Position numbers and translations under genes: made by a program
Notes under the pieces: model-generated
Database searches by the model: none
What the model saw: the letters and a program-made list of their open reading frames with translations, nothing else
What the model was told of the DNA's origin: nothing
Assembly: GCA_023376005.1 (NCBI GenBank)
Contig: CM042138.1
Location: forward strand, 89,655,290 to 89,719,289
Reading direction: 5' to 3'
From: Doryteuthis pealeii
Taxonomy: Eukaryota; Mollusca; Cephalopoda; Myopsida; Loliginidae
DNA length: 64,000 bases
Shown: piece after piece, positions 24,909 through 35,259 of the stretch
Layout of the letters: each line of letters starts with the position of its first letter
How positions within the stretch are numbered: position 1 is the first letter of the stretch

Positions 24909-25383
24909 TGTAAATATATTGATAGTATTCAAGTACCACTCAGTAAATAACATTACTTTTAAATTAAAGTACCATATATATTCGTATATAGGTTACACCC
25001 TTAAGTTGCAGTTAACCTGCAGATAGGTTGCATTATAATCTGGCTTCTAACAAAACTTATCAAATATACACCTTTGTTTCAAGACTTTGCTTACAAATAT
25101 TAAATCTAGAACACTTTGCCATAAGCTGATGCATAATGCAAACATAGAAATAAGAGTTGTGTTTCTTAGTACTATAATCGTAAATGAGTCTGGGTAAAAA
25201 AGCGTAATGGTCAACTCAATTATAAAAAATCATTTTACATTTATGTCAAATGGATAGATCTCACTAGTGATTTGGTAGAATTTTTGGTTAAAAGCAGTGC
25301 GACCTATCCGTGAGTATATACAGTAAGTTTTTATGTTGTAGAAATGAATAATTTTAATTATTTTTGTTCCTCTTCTTTTTCAG

Positions 25384-25615
25384 GTCGCAGGAATGGTTTT
25401 CCGAAAAGATTTAGCCAAATTCCGAGCTGAAGCAAAACGTGGAATTGTCCAGATTGAAACTCTGGAAATCTCAGACTTATAAAAAGAACGTTGTCTCCTC
25501 CGGTGAATTTGTTAAAGCCAATACCTCACATTCTCTGATTCCATCTGAATTATCTATTTTCATGATCGTCCACTTCCTAGATACACTTCTTTTTTGGATG
25601 TACCCAGAAAACTAA
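25384..25615 (+). pseudogene. Candidate terminal exon, frame broken by indels
   Basis: The plus-strand counterpart of 20,991-21,224. It has the same 'cttctttttcag' acceptor and the same stop region ('ccagaaaactaaac'), but is 232 nt instead of 234, with several single-base insertions and deletions in homopolymers, so no frame stays open. Its direction agrees with the three exon candidates at 30.5-33.2 kb, which lie on the same contig. If the indels are sequencing errors, this is a real exon of that gene or of an alternative 3' end; if not, it is a pseudo-exon. The downstream DNA holds 'aaaaaataaag', a possible polyadenylation signal. Confidence 0.45.
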
Positions 25616-26299
25616 ACTGTCAAACTGTTTCAGAATTTTATTTTATTTAAGGGGTTGGATTGAACAATTGTTTCTTTTATAAACAAAAAAAACAAAAAAA
25701 AATTTTAAAAAAAATTTTAAAGTGGGGAAAGAAAGAAAAAGAGAAGGAAAAAAAAATACAAAAAAAAACCACGGAGAGAAAAGCAGAATTTTAATAATGG
25801 AGAGAAAGAATAACTGGCCTTTGGTTTGTGAACGAAAAAAAAAAAAAAAGAAATTTGGGGATGAATGGAGACAAAAAATAAAGAAATGAATAATGTAAAA
25901 CTGCATTATCAGAATGAATTTAAAGAATAAAACCAAAATTAACAGATGTACATAAAATTGTTTTATCTGGGAAAGAAAAAAAATTGTTGATAGTTTTATT
26001 ATATTCATACTTATAAAAATGCTATAAAATTATGATTACCATGTATATTATTGTTAATATTTACAAAAAAAACAAATGTCAATTATTTTTAATGATAAAA
26101 TATTGTTCAAGTGTGGCATGTTTCCTACTAAGCAGCCCAAACTATTTTGATCCTTCCCTGTTCTCTAAACTGAAAATTTATCTCAAGGTTAAGATTTGAG
26201 GCCACTAAAAGTACAATGGGCAGCTTCAGAGGTGCTTAAACAATGAAAACCTCACAGAGTAGGTGGGTTGAATATCAACGAGACTAAAATGAAAATGAA

Positions 26300-26546
26300 T
26301 GTTTCATTATTTATTTAGTTATGTCTTGGTATATACAGCTTTAGTTTGATACTTTTTGAACAGCCCTCATATATGAACTGTAATCCAGCAAAAATAGCAC
26401 ACATTAAAGCAAAAGATTTTATTAGAGAAATAGACAAGGAGCACCACATGCTACCAAAAATGATAATATGCAAAGGATGTTTAAAAAGTATTGAAACTGA
26501 GTTAGAGTATTTAGGGATGAAAAGAGAAGAAAGAAGCCTCCACTGA
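26300..26546. repeat. mariner-TIR-like end plus unexplained open frame
   Basis: 'ttgaacagccctcatatatg' read in reverse gives a TIR-like 'gagggctgttcaaaaagtat', similar in style to the 'ggtgtgtcaaaaaagtat' ends elsewhere. Next to it is a 66-codon plus-strand open frame (26,346-26,546; ...AKIAHIKAKDFIREIDKEHH...) with charged, helical-looking composition but no domain I recognise. In the mirror arm (about 20,080-20,270) the frame is interrupted. It could be part of a DNA transposon or chance. Confidence 0.3.
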
Positions 26547-27395
26547 AAAGAGAAGCCAGAAGGAAGGAGAGACAACAGCAACTTCAGCAAGCATCACTGC
26601 TTGTTTGCAGTCACTGCACCAGAGATTGCCATTCAAAAATTTGCCTGTTCAGCCACTCATGCAGATGCAGAATAAAAAAAAAAAAAAAATGTATGATAAT
26701 AGAAATAGGAATTTCTAAAGGATTCTTCAATTTTCACTTCTCATGAAAAAAAAAAATCTTCCCAAAATGTTTTTGTCTCTGAAAAAGGTAAAAAACAAAA
26801 CCATTATACTTTTCTGAGCAATGAAAATAACTTTGCATTTCACCTATATGATTTTCCCACCCTCTTGCCCTTATGCAAGCCCCAACCCCTTTTCATCATA
26901 TGGGTGCTAGAAGGCGGTGACTGAGGGTCTACATGTCCTGGGAATGACATTAAACTCTATCTGATGGTGAGGTTCCAGTTTTGGAGGTTTGGGGAATGTG
27001 GAGCATCCCTTCATCACCATTGCTCCCTGGTCCACTCTGACCCGGAGTGGTAGTACGTGTTAGGGTTCCATCTATGGGGTAAATAGAAAAATGTATTTAT
27101 AAAAAAATTGTATTATCCATTAAGAATTGATTTATTTCAAAACTTTATCGGCATTAAATGACCCACTGAGGTTGATATGCCGTAAAACAAAACCAAACTT
27201 TGCATTTCTTGGATTGTTTTAGAAAAACATAAAATCAATTCAAATGTGGATTTTTTTTTATATCAAAAATATGCACTGCATTATTTATATAGGGCCCAAT
27301 CAACAAATACATGGTGTGTCTACTAAAGAAATGGTTTTAAAAATGTATTTGATGTTTTATAGAGAAACACTTGAAAATGTGTGGTTCTCATAACA

Positions 27396-27811
27396 TGTTA
27401 GAAGGCTCAGAGTAACTTTCCAGTATAGGTGAATATTTACATAAATGAATCCGAACAAAGAGTTACATATAACAACAAATACAGACTTTATTGTCTGAGT
27501 ATGTGGAGAATGACATATATAAAAAGATACAAAACAGATAGGATGAAGGTCCTTTAGAAGTGAGAAAGGGTTTATAAAAGAATAAGAGTCACTGATAGTT
27601 AGGGGCAAAGCCCCCTCCCACTTAATGGACAGAGACACCAGGTGTCTAGTCCATCTTTTGTGGATGCTAGACCAAGAGAAGAGAGGGAGACATTCCGGGC
27701 TGCTGTTTAGATACTCAGCTAGTAGTGTCACCTAGTGGTGAACACTCATGATAAGAGAAGATAAGCCATTTGGACCCAGGTCCATTCCAGTATGGGCAGA
27801 CAATTGCTACA
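27396..27811 (-). mobile_element. Solo-LTR-like element (right-arm copy)
   Basis: The right-arm version of 18,781-19,197, reading in reverse TGTAG...TAACA. It has the same TATA-like and AATAAA-like motifs and the 'ggggcaaagccccct' word. Most differences from the left copy are one-base indels, e.g. in runs of T and G. Confidence 0.6.
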
Positions 27812-29663
27812 TTATTAACGGCTTTCATCAGAAATCCAGTTAATCATTTGCCAAACTACCAAACTATAATTGTTTAGAAGGAATTTTGTGTTGTTGTGTT
27901 TAAACAAAACATTTTATTTTACTGTCATTCAACAAAATTTTAGAATATATTTCAGGAAATCACCATCAATTAGACATTCCATCCACTATTGGTTCACAAG
28001 AAATTTGAAACAACAAGATAAAAATACTGGGAGACGATCAGTATTGTGATATTTATCTATATTAGTCCACAGAAATCAGCAAGAAAAGGCCGACCAGTTT
28101 AAAATCCTACACCAGTCTTGTTAAACATCGTCGAAATGCACTAAAGAGATGATGATTTATAGGGATGAAAAGGGTGAAAAAGAGAGAAAGAAGCCTCCAC
28201 TGAAAAGAGAGCCAGAAGGAAGGAGAGACAACAGCATCTTCAGCAAGCATCACTGCTATTAGTGATGTTACATCAGTATCCTTACAGATTTTGGGGTTTA
28301 CAACTTTATATCTATTTCACAGGTAGACCTGATATGTTATTAGGCTGCCTCCTTTCCAGATACACTCTGTATTTTACAAGTAGTTCATAAATTTTTATAT
28401 ATTGTCCCAGAGATACATAACGCCAGGCAGAGACTTGCTCGGTACTTGTATACACTAGGAGATTTGAAGGAAATACTTAACTAAAAACTTAATCTTAAAT
28501 ATATACGCACATTACTACATTTTGGAGGCATTGTCAGTGATGTCAATGCTTGGTTCCTCGGATTGTTTAAGAAGATTTTTTGGAAATAGTTGAAAATAAT
28601 TCAACAAATTACTGTTGATGTAATTTCAGTAAGAGAAATGTTGGATTATTGGGAAGATGGCTTTATATCTCCTTTTCAGCAAACTGAGAATTTCACTTCT
28701 TGTAAATTTGATATTGGAGATTTTTTTTAATTTAAAAAAAAAAAAAAAAAATTCTAAGATTAAAAAAAAGAAGAAATGCACATGCATATATTATGCATTT
28801 GTGTCCACTAGTTTTTAATAGGTAAACCTTATTTGAAAAATCTGGTTGAGGTTAAAAATTAAAAAAAAATAGGTATACAAAGTAGCCATTATTTTTTTGA
28901 AATAAATTTGAAGGAATGTTAAATTTAATAAGAGAAAAAGAGAATGAATGGATGAAGAATTCTTGAAAGGTTGGGATACTTGATCAAAAAAGAATTAATA
29001 TACTGAATCTACGCCTGGTTATATATAAGTCATCCAAAGACACCATGTTTCGACGTTTCATGTCTCATCAGTGTGGCTAGACACAGCAACTATTCTGACC
29101 AGGAGCAAAACTTGACTGACTTTTCATCTGCCCAGTTCCTTCACCTCTTGGCTATCAACAGCTGTCATGTAGGAGCGGTGTTTTAACTGATAAATACATA
29201 CATTGGTGTATATATTTTATGATCAACAGAGAGATCAAATCTGTAAATAACAGATGATCACTGCTTTATTATGCTGGTGGTGAAAGTCAATTAAATTGCT
29301 CCTAGAGAGCTTTACTGGGTTTAGGAAGCATATAATAAGTCTTCCACAGACACTGTGTTTTGACGCTTCACGTCTCATCAGTGTGGCTAGACACAGCAAC
29401 TACTTCTGACCAGGAGCAAAACCCAACTGATTTTTCACATATAAGATGAACAAAAAGTGATAAGACAAACAAGGAATATTTCTTTTATGTTTTTCTCAAC
29501 TAGTTTTGACCTTAGGTCATCATGAGGAGAAAATTTATTGTTGAAGAAATTGTTTTTAGAGAGTTTGAACAAATTTAAAAAAATTTAAAAGTGTTTGACA
29601 GGCCACTATAATCCATGTAGAGAAAGAAGTGTATTAGAAGTAGTGAGTCCATCTGTTCAGTGG

Positions 29664-29701
<38 letters not shown>

Positions 29702-29820
29702 TATAGTTTCCTCATAAAAGTTGTACTTAGTTAATGTTAGTTATAGTTTTTTTTTCTTCCTTAATTTAGTGTGACCCTAACCCTCATTTTTATTTTAAAA
29801 AGTTTAATCTATTAGAATTA

Positions 29821-30362
29821 TTATCATCATCATCATCATGTTGCGCTTTCAGCACGGATATCCATGACAATCTCTCTCCATCCGTCCCTATTGCTCATCA
29901 TTCTCGGGAGGTCCTCTATGCAGCATTGTTCACCAGATGGTGACACAGACTTCTTTGACATTGCCGCCGGAGTCCTACAAGGGGATACACTAGCACCATA
30001 TATATTCATCATATGCCTAGACTGCGTACTCAGAACATCACTAGACACCATAAAAGAAAATGGCCTCACACTAAAAAAAAGCAAGAAGCAAGCGATATCC
30101 CGCACATACTATTATGGATGCGGACTATGCTGATGACCTGGCACTACTCGCAAATACACCGGCACAAGCCGAATCCTTACTACACAGCCTAGAAAAGGCA
30201 GCACGAAATGTTGGCCTGTACATGAACTCTGATAAAACCGAGTTCATGTCTTTCAAAAACAAAAGCGACATCTCAACCATCGACGGCAAACTCCTAAACT
30301 CTGTAGAACAATTTAGATACTTAGGCAGAATTATTATAGACAACCAATATAATCCAGAATAA
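29821..30362. mobile_element. LINE fragment with internal inversion (twin-primed)
   Basis: 29,836-29,935 read in reverse encodes the C-terminus of a non-LTR polyprotein (...DLPRMMSNRDGWREIVMDIR...) followed by a (CAT/GAT)n tail at 29,822-29,840. From 29,936 the plus strand encodes an upstream part of the same protein: GVLQGDTLAPYIFIICLD (RT motif 4 region), a frame change, then DADYADDLALLANTPAQAES (the catalytic YADD box) up to FRYLGRIIIDN at 30,350. The orientation flips at about 29,936. Open frames 29,864-30,133 and 30,114-30,362 are therefore dead transposon pieces. The RT clade was not assigned (I/Jockey-like). Confidence 0.85.
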
Positions 30363-30479
30363 TCAGACTTGGTTAATTCCCTATTAGAATAAAATGAGAA
30401 TATTTTTGTTTGTTGTCACACACTGATAAAAAGCCAATTTTGTAACAGTCAAATGATTTTAATTAGTTTTATCTGATAG

Positions 30480-30599
30480 CATATTTTGTTATTTGTAAAG
30501 TTTAGAAAAGCAATCAAAATCGTAGAGTTGGACACAAAGATCAGTTCTCAATTGCAAGTTGAGTCTGCTTTGAAGAAAAACTCCAGGATTGAGATTGGG
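30480..30599 (+). CDS. Exon candidate 1 of unrecognised spliced gene
   Basis: A pyrimidine-rich 'tagttttatctgatag' acceptor is followed by exactly 40 codons and then a strong donor, GGG|GTAAGT at 30,600. The exon is phase 0 at both ends. It reads HILLFVKFRKAIKIVELDTK followed by ISSQLQVESALKKNSRIEIG: basic and heptad-like, with no stop in this frame and with stops in the other two. An alternative acceptor a few codons downstream would drop the first residues. Next to it is a 101-nt intron. I do not recognise the family. Confidence 0.55.
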
Positions 30600-30700
30600 G
30601 TAAGTTGGGATGTTCCATTATGCTGCTTGGCTCATCTTATACTCTGGCTTCTAATTTAGTTTTGGTGTGTTTGAGTATGGGGTCTGTATTTGAGTTACAG

Positions 30701-30752
30701 CTAGTTTTCCTTCTCTGCCAACTGGACGCTAGGTTAGAATCTTCTTGCAAAG
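30701..30752 (+). CDS. Exon candidate 2 of unrecognised spliced gene
   Basis: Bounded by 'tttgagttacag' (acceptor) and AAAG|GTGAGTAT (strong donor). Only the phase-0 frame is open and gives LVFLLCQLDARLESSCK plus one base. The phase agrees with exon candidate 1, which ends in phase 0. At 52 nt it is short, so on its own it would be weak; the matching phases on both sides are the support. Confidence 0.42.
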
Positions 30753-31142
30753 GTGAGTATCAGATATAGGATTCAACAAAAATGAAGACTGAGAAAAATC
30801 CTAGTTAAAAATTAATGAGAATGATTGACATAAAAAAAAGAAAAAAAGCTTTTAAGAGACAAATTGGAAATCTGAGAGTTGGTTAAATTTTAAAGTTATT
30901 TGGACAACTGTCTTACCATTGCACTTATAGCCAAATACTAAAAGTAGACAAGAGTTCAAATCTCACTGACAGTTAACACTTGGTTATTTCTGATATGCAC
31001 TTTTCTTTGTTGTAGTGAGAATAATGAGTTGAGGGAGTTGTAATAGAACAAATAATCAAAATTAAGATGAAGAAAAATATTTAGTTGAAAATCAAAATGC
31101 TAACTCAATATTGTTTGTTAGAGAGCTATTACTTCATACTAA

Positions 31143-31430
31143 AGTGTTTGTGGTGTAATGGTTATCATCTTCGGAAATGGACACGGTGGCATGAGTTCAA
31201 ATTCTGGATGAGGCTGGTTGCATTTAATATAGCACTAATACCCTTGGGAAAGGTATGCATCTAACTCTCTCCAGCTATGGGTAAATAGTAGGATAGACTG
31301 GACCCTTTAACCTTGATATGGCAACCAGTCTAGGAGAAGGAAAACTGAATTAAAACCTCCAACAAGTAAACCACTTGGGGGCAGGGGTTACCCCTCTGCA
31401 GAGGGTGTTGAATGGAAGAGAAAAATAAGT
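31143..31430 (+). repeat. tRNA-derived SINE, family B (in presumed intron)
   Basis: Near-complete copy: 'gtggtgtaatggttatcat', 'gagttcaaattctggatgag', 'gcactaatacccttgggaaa', 'ctatgggtaaatagtagg' and 'ccagtctaggagaagg'. It lies inside the presumed 2.3-kb last intron between exon candidates 2 and 3. Confidence 0.88.
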
Positions 31431-31639
31431 TCATAAATCATACCCCCCATAAAAACTCAACTTTTATATTTTATTAAATATTTGATTTTAATTGTTCAGC
31501 ATTTAATTCACATGACTATTAAGCAGAATTCAGGGAACTTTATAAACTTTTGTTTTATCTTAAAACAATTACTCATCTTCAGGGCTTAATTTCATTAAAC
31601 AGTGAAGAGACTAAAAAGAGAGATTGTTTTTGGACGAAG

Positions 31640-31830
31640 CTACAGTTCACATGGATGAAGCTACAGTTCACATAGCGCTAATACACTCGGGAAAGCTATG
31701 AATCCATCTACTCTCTCTCCAGTTATGGGTGAATAGTAGGGCAGACTGGGCTCTTTAATCTTGGTTAGGCAACCAGTCAAGAAGAAGGAAAACTCTAAAT
31801 TTAAACCTGTTAAAATTCCACTTGGGGTGG
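31640..31830 (+). repeat. SINE family B, 5'-truncated
   Basis: Body without head: 'tagcgctaatacactcggga', 'agttatgggtgaatagtagg', 'gcagactgggctctttaat' and 'accagtcaagaagaag'. It starts with a small direct duplication of 'gaagctacagttcacat' at 31,637 and 31,658. Confidence 0.75.
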
Positions 31831-32261
31831 TCACTACTAGAATAGACTCAGTCCTAATTAGTCATCTATTTCACTAACTAATTTTTGGGTAATATGATTA
31901 AGTCACTAATTGTCTTTTTCATCTAAAAAATCTCAATTCTAACATTTATTATTCTCTACAAAAAAGAAATCACACTAAAACCAGCAGCCTATCAGTTCTG
32001 GCCAAGGTCTACAGTGGAATAGCTTGACCTGCTGTATAAACCATTTACCAATTCTGGACTCTGGGAACAAATTGCAACACAGCTAGATACTGATCACCTA
32101 ATATAAATTTCTTCATGGTGCTGTGAACTGCAGTATCAATGTCATGAATACAATAAAAACTAAAGTTTATTGTTACCATTTGGAGATTTATTGATATTTT
32201 ATGACAATATTTTGGGATATACCAATTATTTATGATGTGGAGGTGTGTATGGAGTGGTAAA

Positions 32262-32515
32262 TATTGTCACAGAAAATGGTCTCAACCAGACGTGTTTAAA
32301 TCATGTCTGAAGCTGCTTGAAGTTCATTTTACTCTGATGCCCACAGATAAGGCATGAATCAATGTATTCCTCCCAGCTATGAATAAATAACCAGGCTCTT
32401 TAGTTTATGAGCAACTACCAGTCTTGGAAAAGGAAAAAATTGAATTCAAACCAGTTGTGTTGTTTAAAAAGTCCTTGTGTCAAAACCTGACCATGGAAGG
32501 GTTGGGTAAATATAA
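32262..32515 (+). repeat. SINE family B, diverged copy
   Basis: Degenerate box B 'gtgtttaaatcatgtctgaa', then 'cagctatgaataaataacc', 'accagtcttggaaaaggaa', 'ccttgtgtcaaaacctga' and 'gggttgggtaaatata'. It is the oldest-looking member of the family in the window. Confidence 0.65.
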
Positions 32516-32692
32516 ATCACTAATTTTCTGTTTTGTTAATTGTTTGGGATAATCATTTAATTTAGTCAATGTCTTGAGAGATGGAAATTATTGTAGAGTT
32601 TTCAAAAGTGAATAAACGAACCAAAGACTCTATAGTTAGAATAGAAACACATTTAATTTCAAAATGAACACTTCCATTTATTAACTTTTTCA

Positions 32693-32925
32693 GAATACAA
32701 GGTGTGTCAAAAAAGTACCGAGTTTGAAGCTGAATTTACCAAGATAAAAATGAACAATGAATGGAATGTTATTTTTTTTTCAGAATATAAGGTGTGTCAA
32801 AGAAGTACCAAGTCTAAAGCTGTATTTACCAAGATAGAAATGAAGAATGATTGTAACGTTAATCTTTTCAGAATACAAAGTGTGTCAAAAAGTTAAAAAA
32901 ATCTTGATACTTTTTGACACAAAGA
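32693..32925. repeat. mariner-TIR-like tandem units
   Basis: Three units starting 'aaggtgtgtcaaaaaagtac' (or close variants) at about 32,699, 32,789 and 32,877, each followed by 'gctgaatttaccaagata'-type sequence and ending 'ttttcagaatac'. The last is closed by an inverted 'gatactttttgacaca'. The unit length is about 90 bp. The same family is at 10.5 and 11.65 kb. Confidence 0.6.
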
Positions 32926-32961
32926 ATAAAAGATAAAATATTTAGAAAAAAGAATTTTTAT

Positions 32962-33026
32962 TAATCTATATATAAAAGTTATTTTTAATTTTTAAATCCC
33001 AGGAAACGCCAGGTAGCTTTGATAGT
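32962..33026 (+). mobile_element. Short Helitron-like remnant
   Basis: Begins 'tctatatataaaagtt' and ends 'ggaaacgccaggtagctttg', like the termini of the Helitron copies at 50.4 and 53.2 kb but only about 60 bp long. It lies about 30 bp upstream of exon candidate 3. Confidence 0.35.
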
Positions 33027-33055
33027 AATTAATAAATTTACACTTTTACGCATAG

Positions 33056-33186
33056 GTGAACAATCTTTTAACAAAGATGTCTACTGTAGTCATCTTCAAT
33101 GTAACTGTTACTCTCTTACTTCTAATCGGAATCAGAATGTAAGCAAACGATGTAGAAGTAGAGTTTTCAACCCAGAAGATTGGTAA
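33056..33186 (+). CDS. Exon candidate 3 (terminal) of unrecognised gene
   Basis: Follows 'acttttacgcatag'. Its first two bases (GT) complete the codon begun by the last G of exon candidate 2 to give GGT. It continues GEQSFNKDVYCSHLQCNCYS, then a basic stretch with NVSKRCRSRVFNPEDW and a TAA at 33,184. It is cysteine-rich and basic; no family is recognised. A cluster of AATAAA-like sequences ('ataataaaaaataataa') lies about 190 bp after the stop and could serve as the polyadenylation signal. CpG frequency rises sharply just after this exon. Confidence 0.45.
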
Positions 33187-34145
33187 ATATTTTTCTCTTC
33201 ATGTCTCCCTCTGTGAAAATCTATATTTAATAACAGACAGCCTCACAGTTTGATATAAAGTTACAAAATTTGATGTGAACACTTACTGGACCCCGTGGAA
33301 AGTTTTGACGTAGAAAATCTGTTCCTCATTGAGGTGGGGTGGGGGACTCTTATAAAGTGGTCTCTCATAATAAAAAATAATAATAACCAGCAGGACGCCA
33401 TGTTTCTGCAAGACGTTACTAATCGTACGGTTTATTTTTTCTTCAGAAAGAAAAACAAATCACAAAATTTACAAAATATTTATTTACATCGTCTCATCGT
33501 GGGTGTATGGTTGGTATGTACAAAAAAAACAACAAAAAACAAAAAAACAAAAAACAAACAAACAAAAAAACGGACAGAGACGCAACTTCTTATAAAATAT
33601 TTTAAAACGTTAATAAAAAAAAATGCAAAATTATTTTTACTATTTTTTTTACGTCTAGTATAATGAGTGATTCTAAGTTTATGCATTAAAAAACCCAACC
33701 GATTTTTGTTACATAGTTGTATAAGAGAAATGTCCTAATAGGAAAATAGTTTTTTGTTGATAAAACTTTTAAAGCAGCTGGTAAAAGAGGGATGCATAAA
33801 CATATTTTGAGCATATTCTCGTGTCTCATGCGACATGGAATGCTGGGGGGCTCAAAGCCCCGTGTCTGTAGACAGGAGACACATCTGGTGCGTGTTCTCA
33901 TGAGGGATAGAAGGTAAAAAGGGACCTTTGACGCTTTCACTTTTATACTAATTATTGCAACGCTAACTAGCATCAACGGGCAGACACGGGATGTAATTAT
34001 CTCTAGTGTGCCCTAACGTCAAATAAGACAATTGTGGCAAGTAAGGAATATAACCCCCGATAGCATTATTGCTTAGGTAAGGCCAATAACAAAAACAAAA
34101 ATGTTAAGATTGATAAATATTTTAAGTGTCACTCAAATCTTTATA
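33187..34145. other. Possible 3' UTR, then unannotated sequence
   Basis: The first roughly 200 bp may be 3' UTR of the preceding exon. After that there are A-rich runs (33,520-33,570; 33,615-33,625) and ordinary sequence. Open frames at 33,295-33,663 and 33,686-33,976 are low-complexity or lack any recognisable domain, and I do not call them. Confidence 0.35.
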
Positions 34146-34205
34146 TTAATACTCAGGTTCCTAAAAAAGTACGACCGTTATCATCTTACAACACCCACTG
34201 TTTAA
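34146..34205. repeat. Short shared repeat (partner at 61,049-61,105)
   Basis: 'gaccgttatcatcttacaac' followed by 'acccactgt' here matches 'gaccgttatcatcttgcaac' and 'accctctgt' near 61,075, with 'aatactc' then 'gttcct' upstream in both. It may be a transposon terminal repeat. Confidence 0.5.
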
Positions 34206-34455
34206 AAATGTAAACGTCCAAATCGTCCAAGATGAAATGCAAAAAGTTATATCCTGATTATCTACTGTTGCTTATTCGCTAAATTCTTATTTTCTATGAG
34301 TTTTGTCACCTCAATCAAATAAGGGACCAGTAAGTGTTTATCATAAAGAAAGAAAAAGGACATGCTACACAGAAAAATATAAGGAAGAAAGAGTAGGTGA
34401 AGATAGAGGGGGGAGCGCGCAGGAGCGATAATGCTAATCCGTTTCAATCTAACGT

Positions 34456-34458
<3 letters not shown>

Positions 34459-34501
<43 letters not shown>
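34459..34501. repeat. (GA)n microsatellite
   Basis: About 21 uninterrupted GA units. The following stretch to 35,260 holds no gene I can support. It has A-rich (aaaaac)n-like runs near 34,925-34,960 and a Helitron-like end 'cccgctag' at 34,611-34,618 preceded by a weak hairpin. Confidence 0.9.
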
Positions 34502-34504
<3 letters not shown>

Positions 34505-35259
34505 AAGTCAAGATTATTATACTTTTTACATATTGAACTATTTTACAATAGATCTTAAGTAAACATAAACGTTGTAATGATTAAATTACCATACTGTGGT
34601 ATATCAACAGGTCCCGCTAGTATTAAATATTTTTCTATTGGATTCCGTGAATTTTCTTTCCAGAAAATTCATATAAAGATGTACTTGCTTTTTTAAAATG
34701 TTGATTTATTTTACGACACTGTAAAAAACGTGGTTTACAAGTCTAAATTGTGTCTACTGCTGCCGATACCGCGTACACTTCAAACTGATGTTTCTAATAT
34801 TATATAAAAGACTGGGATGATCATGTTGTGCGTGATAGATTATTATCATCTGACAGATTGTGGAACTTGTTTCGTTGTTCGTTCAATAACACTGACTTCA
34901 TCGATATTGTAATTTTTCTTTAAAAAAAGAACAAAAACAAAAAAAACAAAAAAACAAAATAATAGCCGTTACGAATTTTGTGGCTATTTTTAGGCTTCAA
35001 GTGAGAACACATTACAGTGAAGATCCCCTGTGTTAAGCAGAGGCTGATTCTTAGTGAAGAATCCTTTGGTTGTTCCTCGGTATCCCTTAGTGTTGCGTAG
35101 AATCCTTAGTGTTGGGTACAATCCTTGGTTGCATACCCGTTTGTCCATGGCGAATACGTGCATGTGAACGGCGTTCAAGATCGGCGATTAAACTAACTAT
35201 GTAATCGAGCGTGTTGATTGGCTGGCTTTAATTCACGCGCAGAGGCAGAGTCTATAAGT

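Larger units (their letters stand above)
16702..29878. repeat. 13.2-kb inverted repeat starting at the scaffold gap
   Basis: Left arm 16,702-23,230, loop 23,231-23,273 (43 nt), right arm 23,274-29,878. Landmarks pair in mirror order: LINE 3' end 16,702/29,878, (TA)n 16,878/29,683, solo LTR 18,781/27,811, RepA 19,395/27,190, exon candidate 21,224/25,384, LINE 3' end 21,675/24,908, and 'ctgtgtgtgcatctgta' at 23,214 against its complement at 23,274. The left arm begins at the first base after the Ns. Both arms carry many single-base and homopolymer indels. Most likely a fold-back contig tip; only the right arm is continuous with the rest of the contig. Confidence 0.95.

Noticed and set aside
24570..24953. 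127-codon minus-strand frame
   Set aside because: Antisense of a plus-strand LINE 3' end.
33295..33663. 122-codon frame after the last exon candidate
   Set aside because: The second half is Lys/Thr/Asn from an A-rich run; no domain and no splice or start context.
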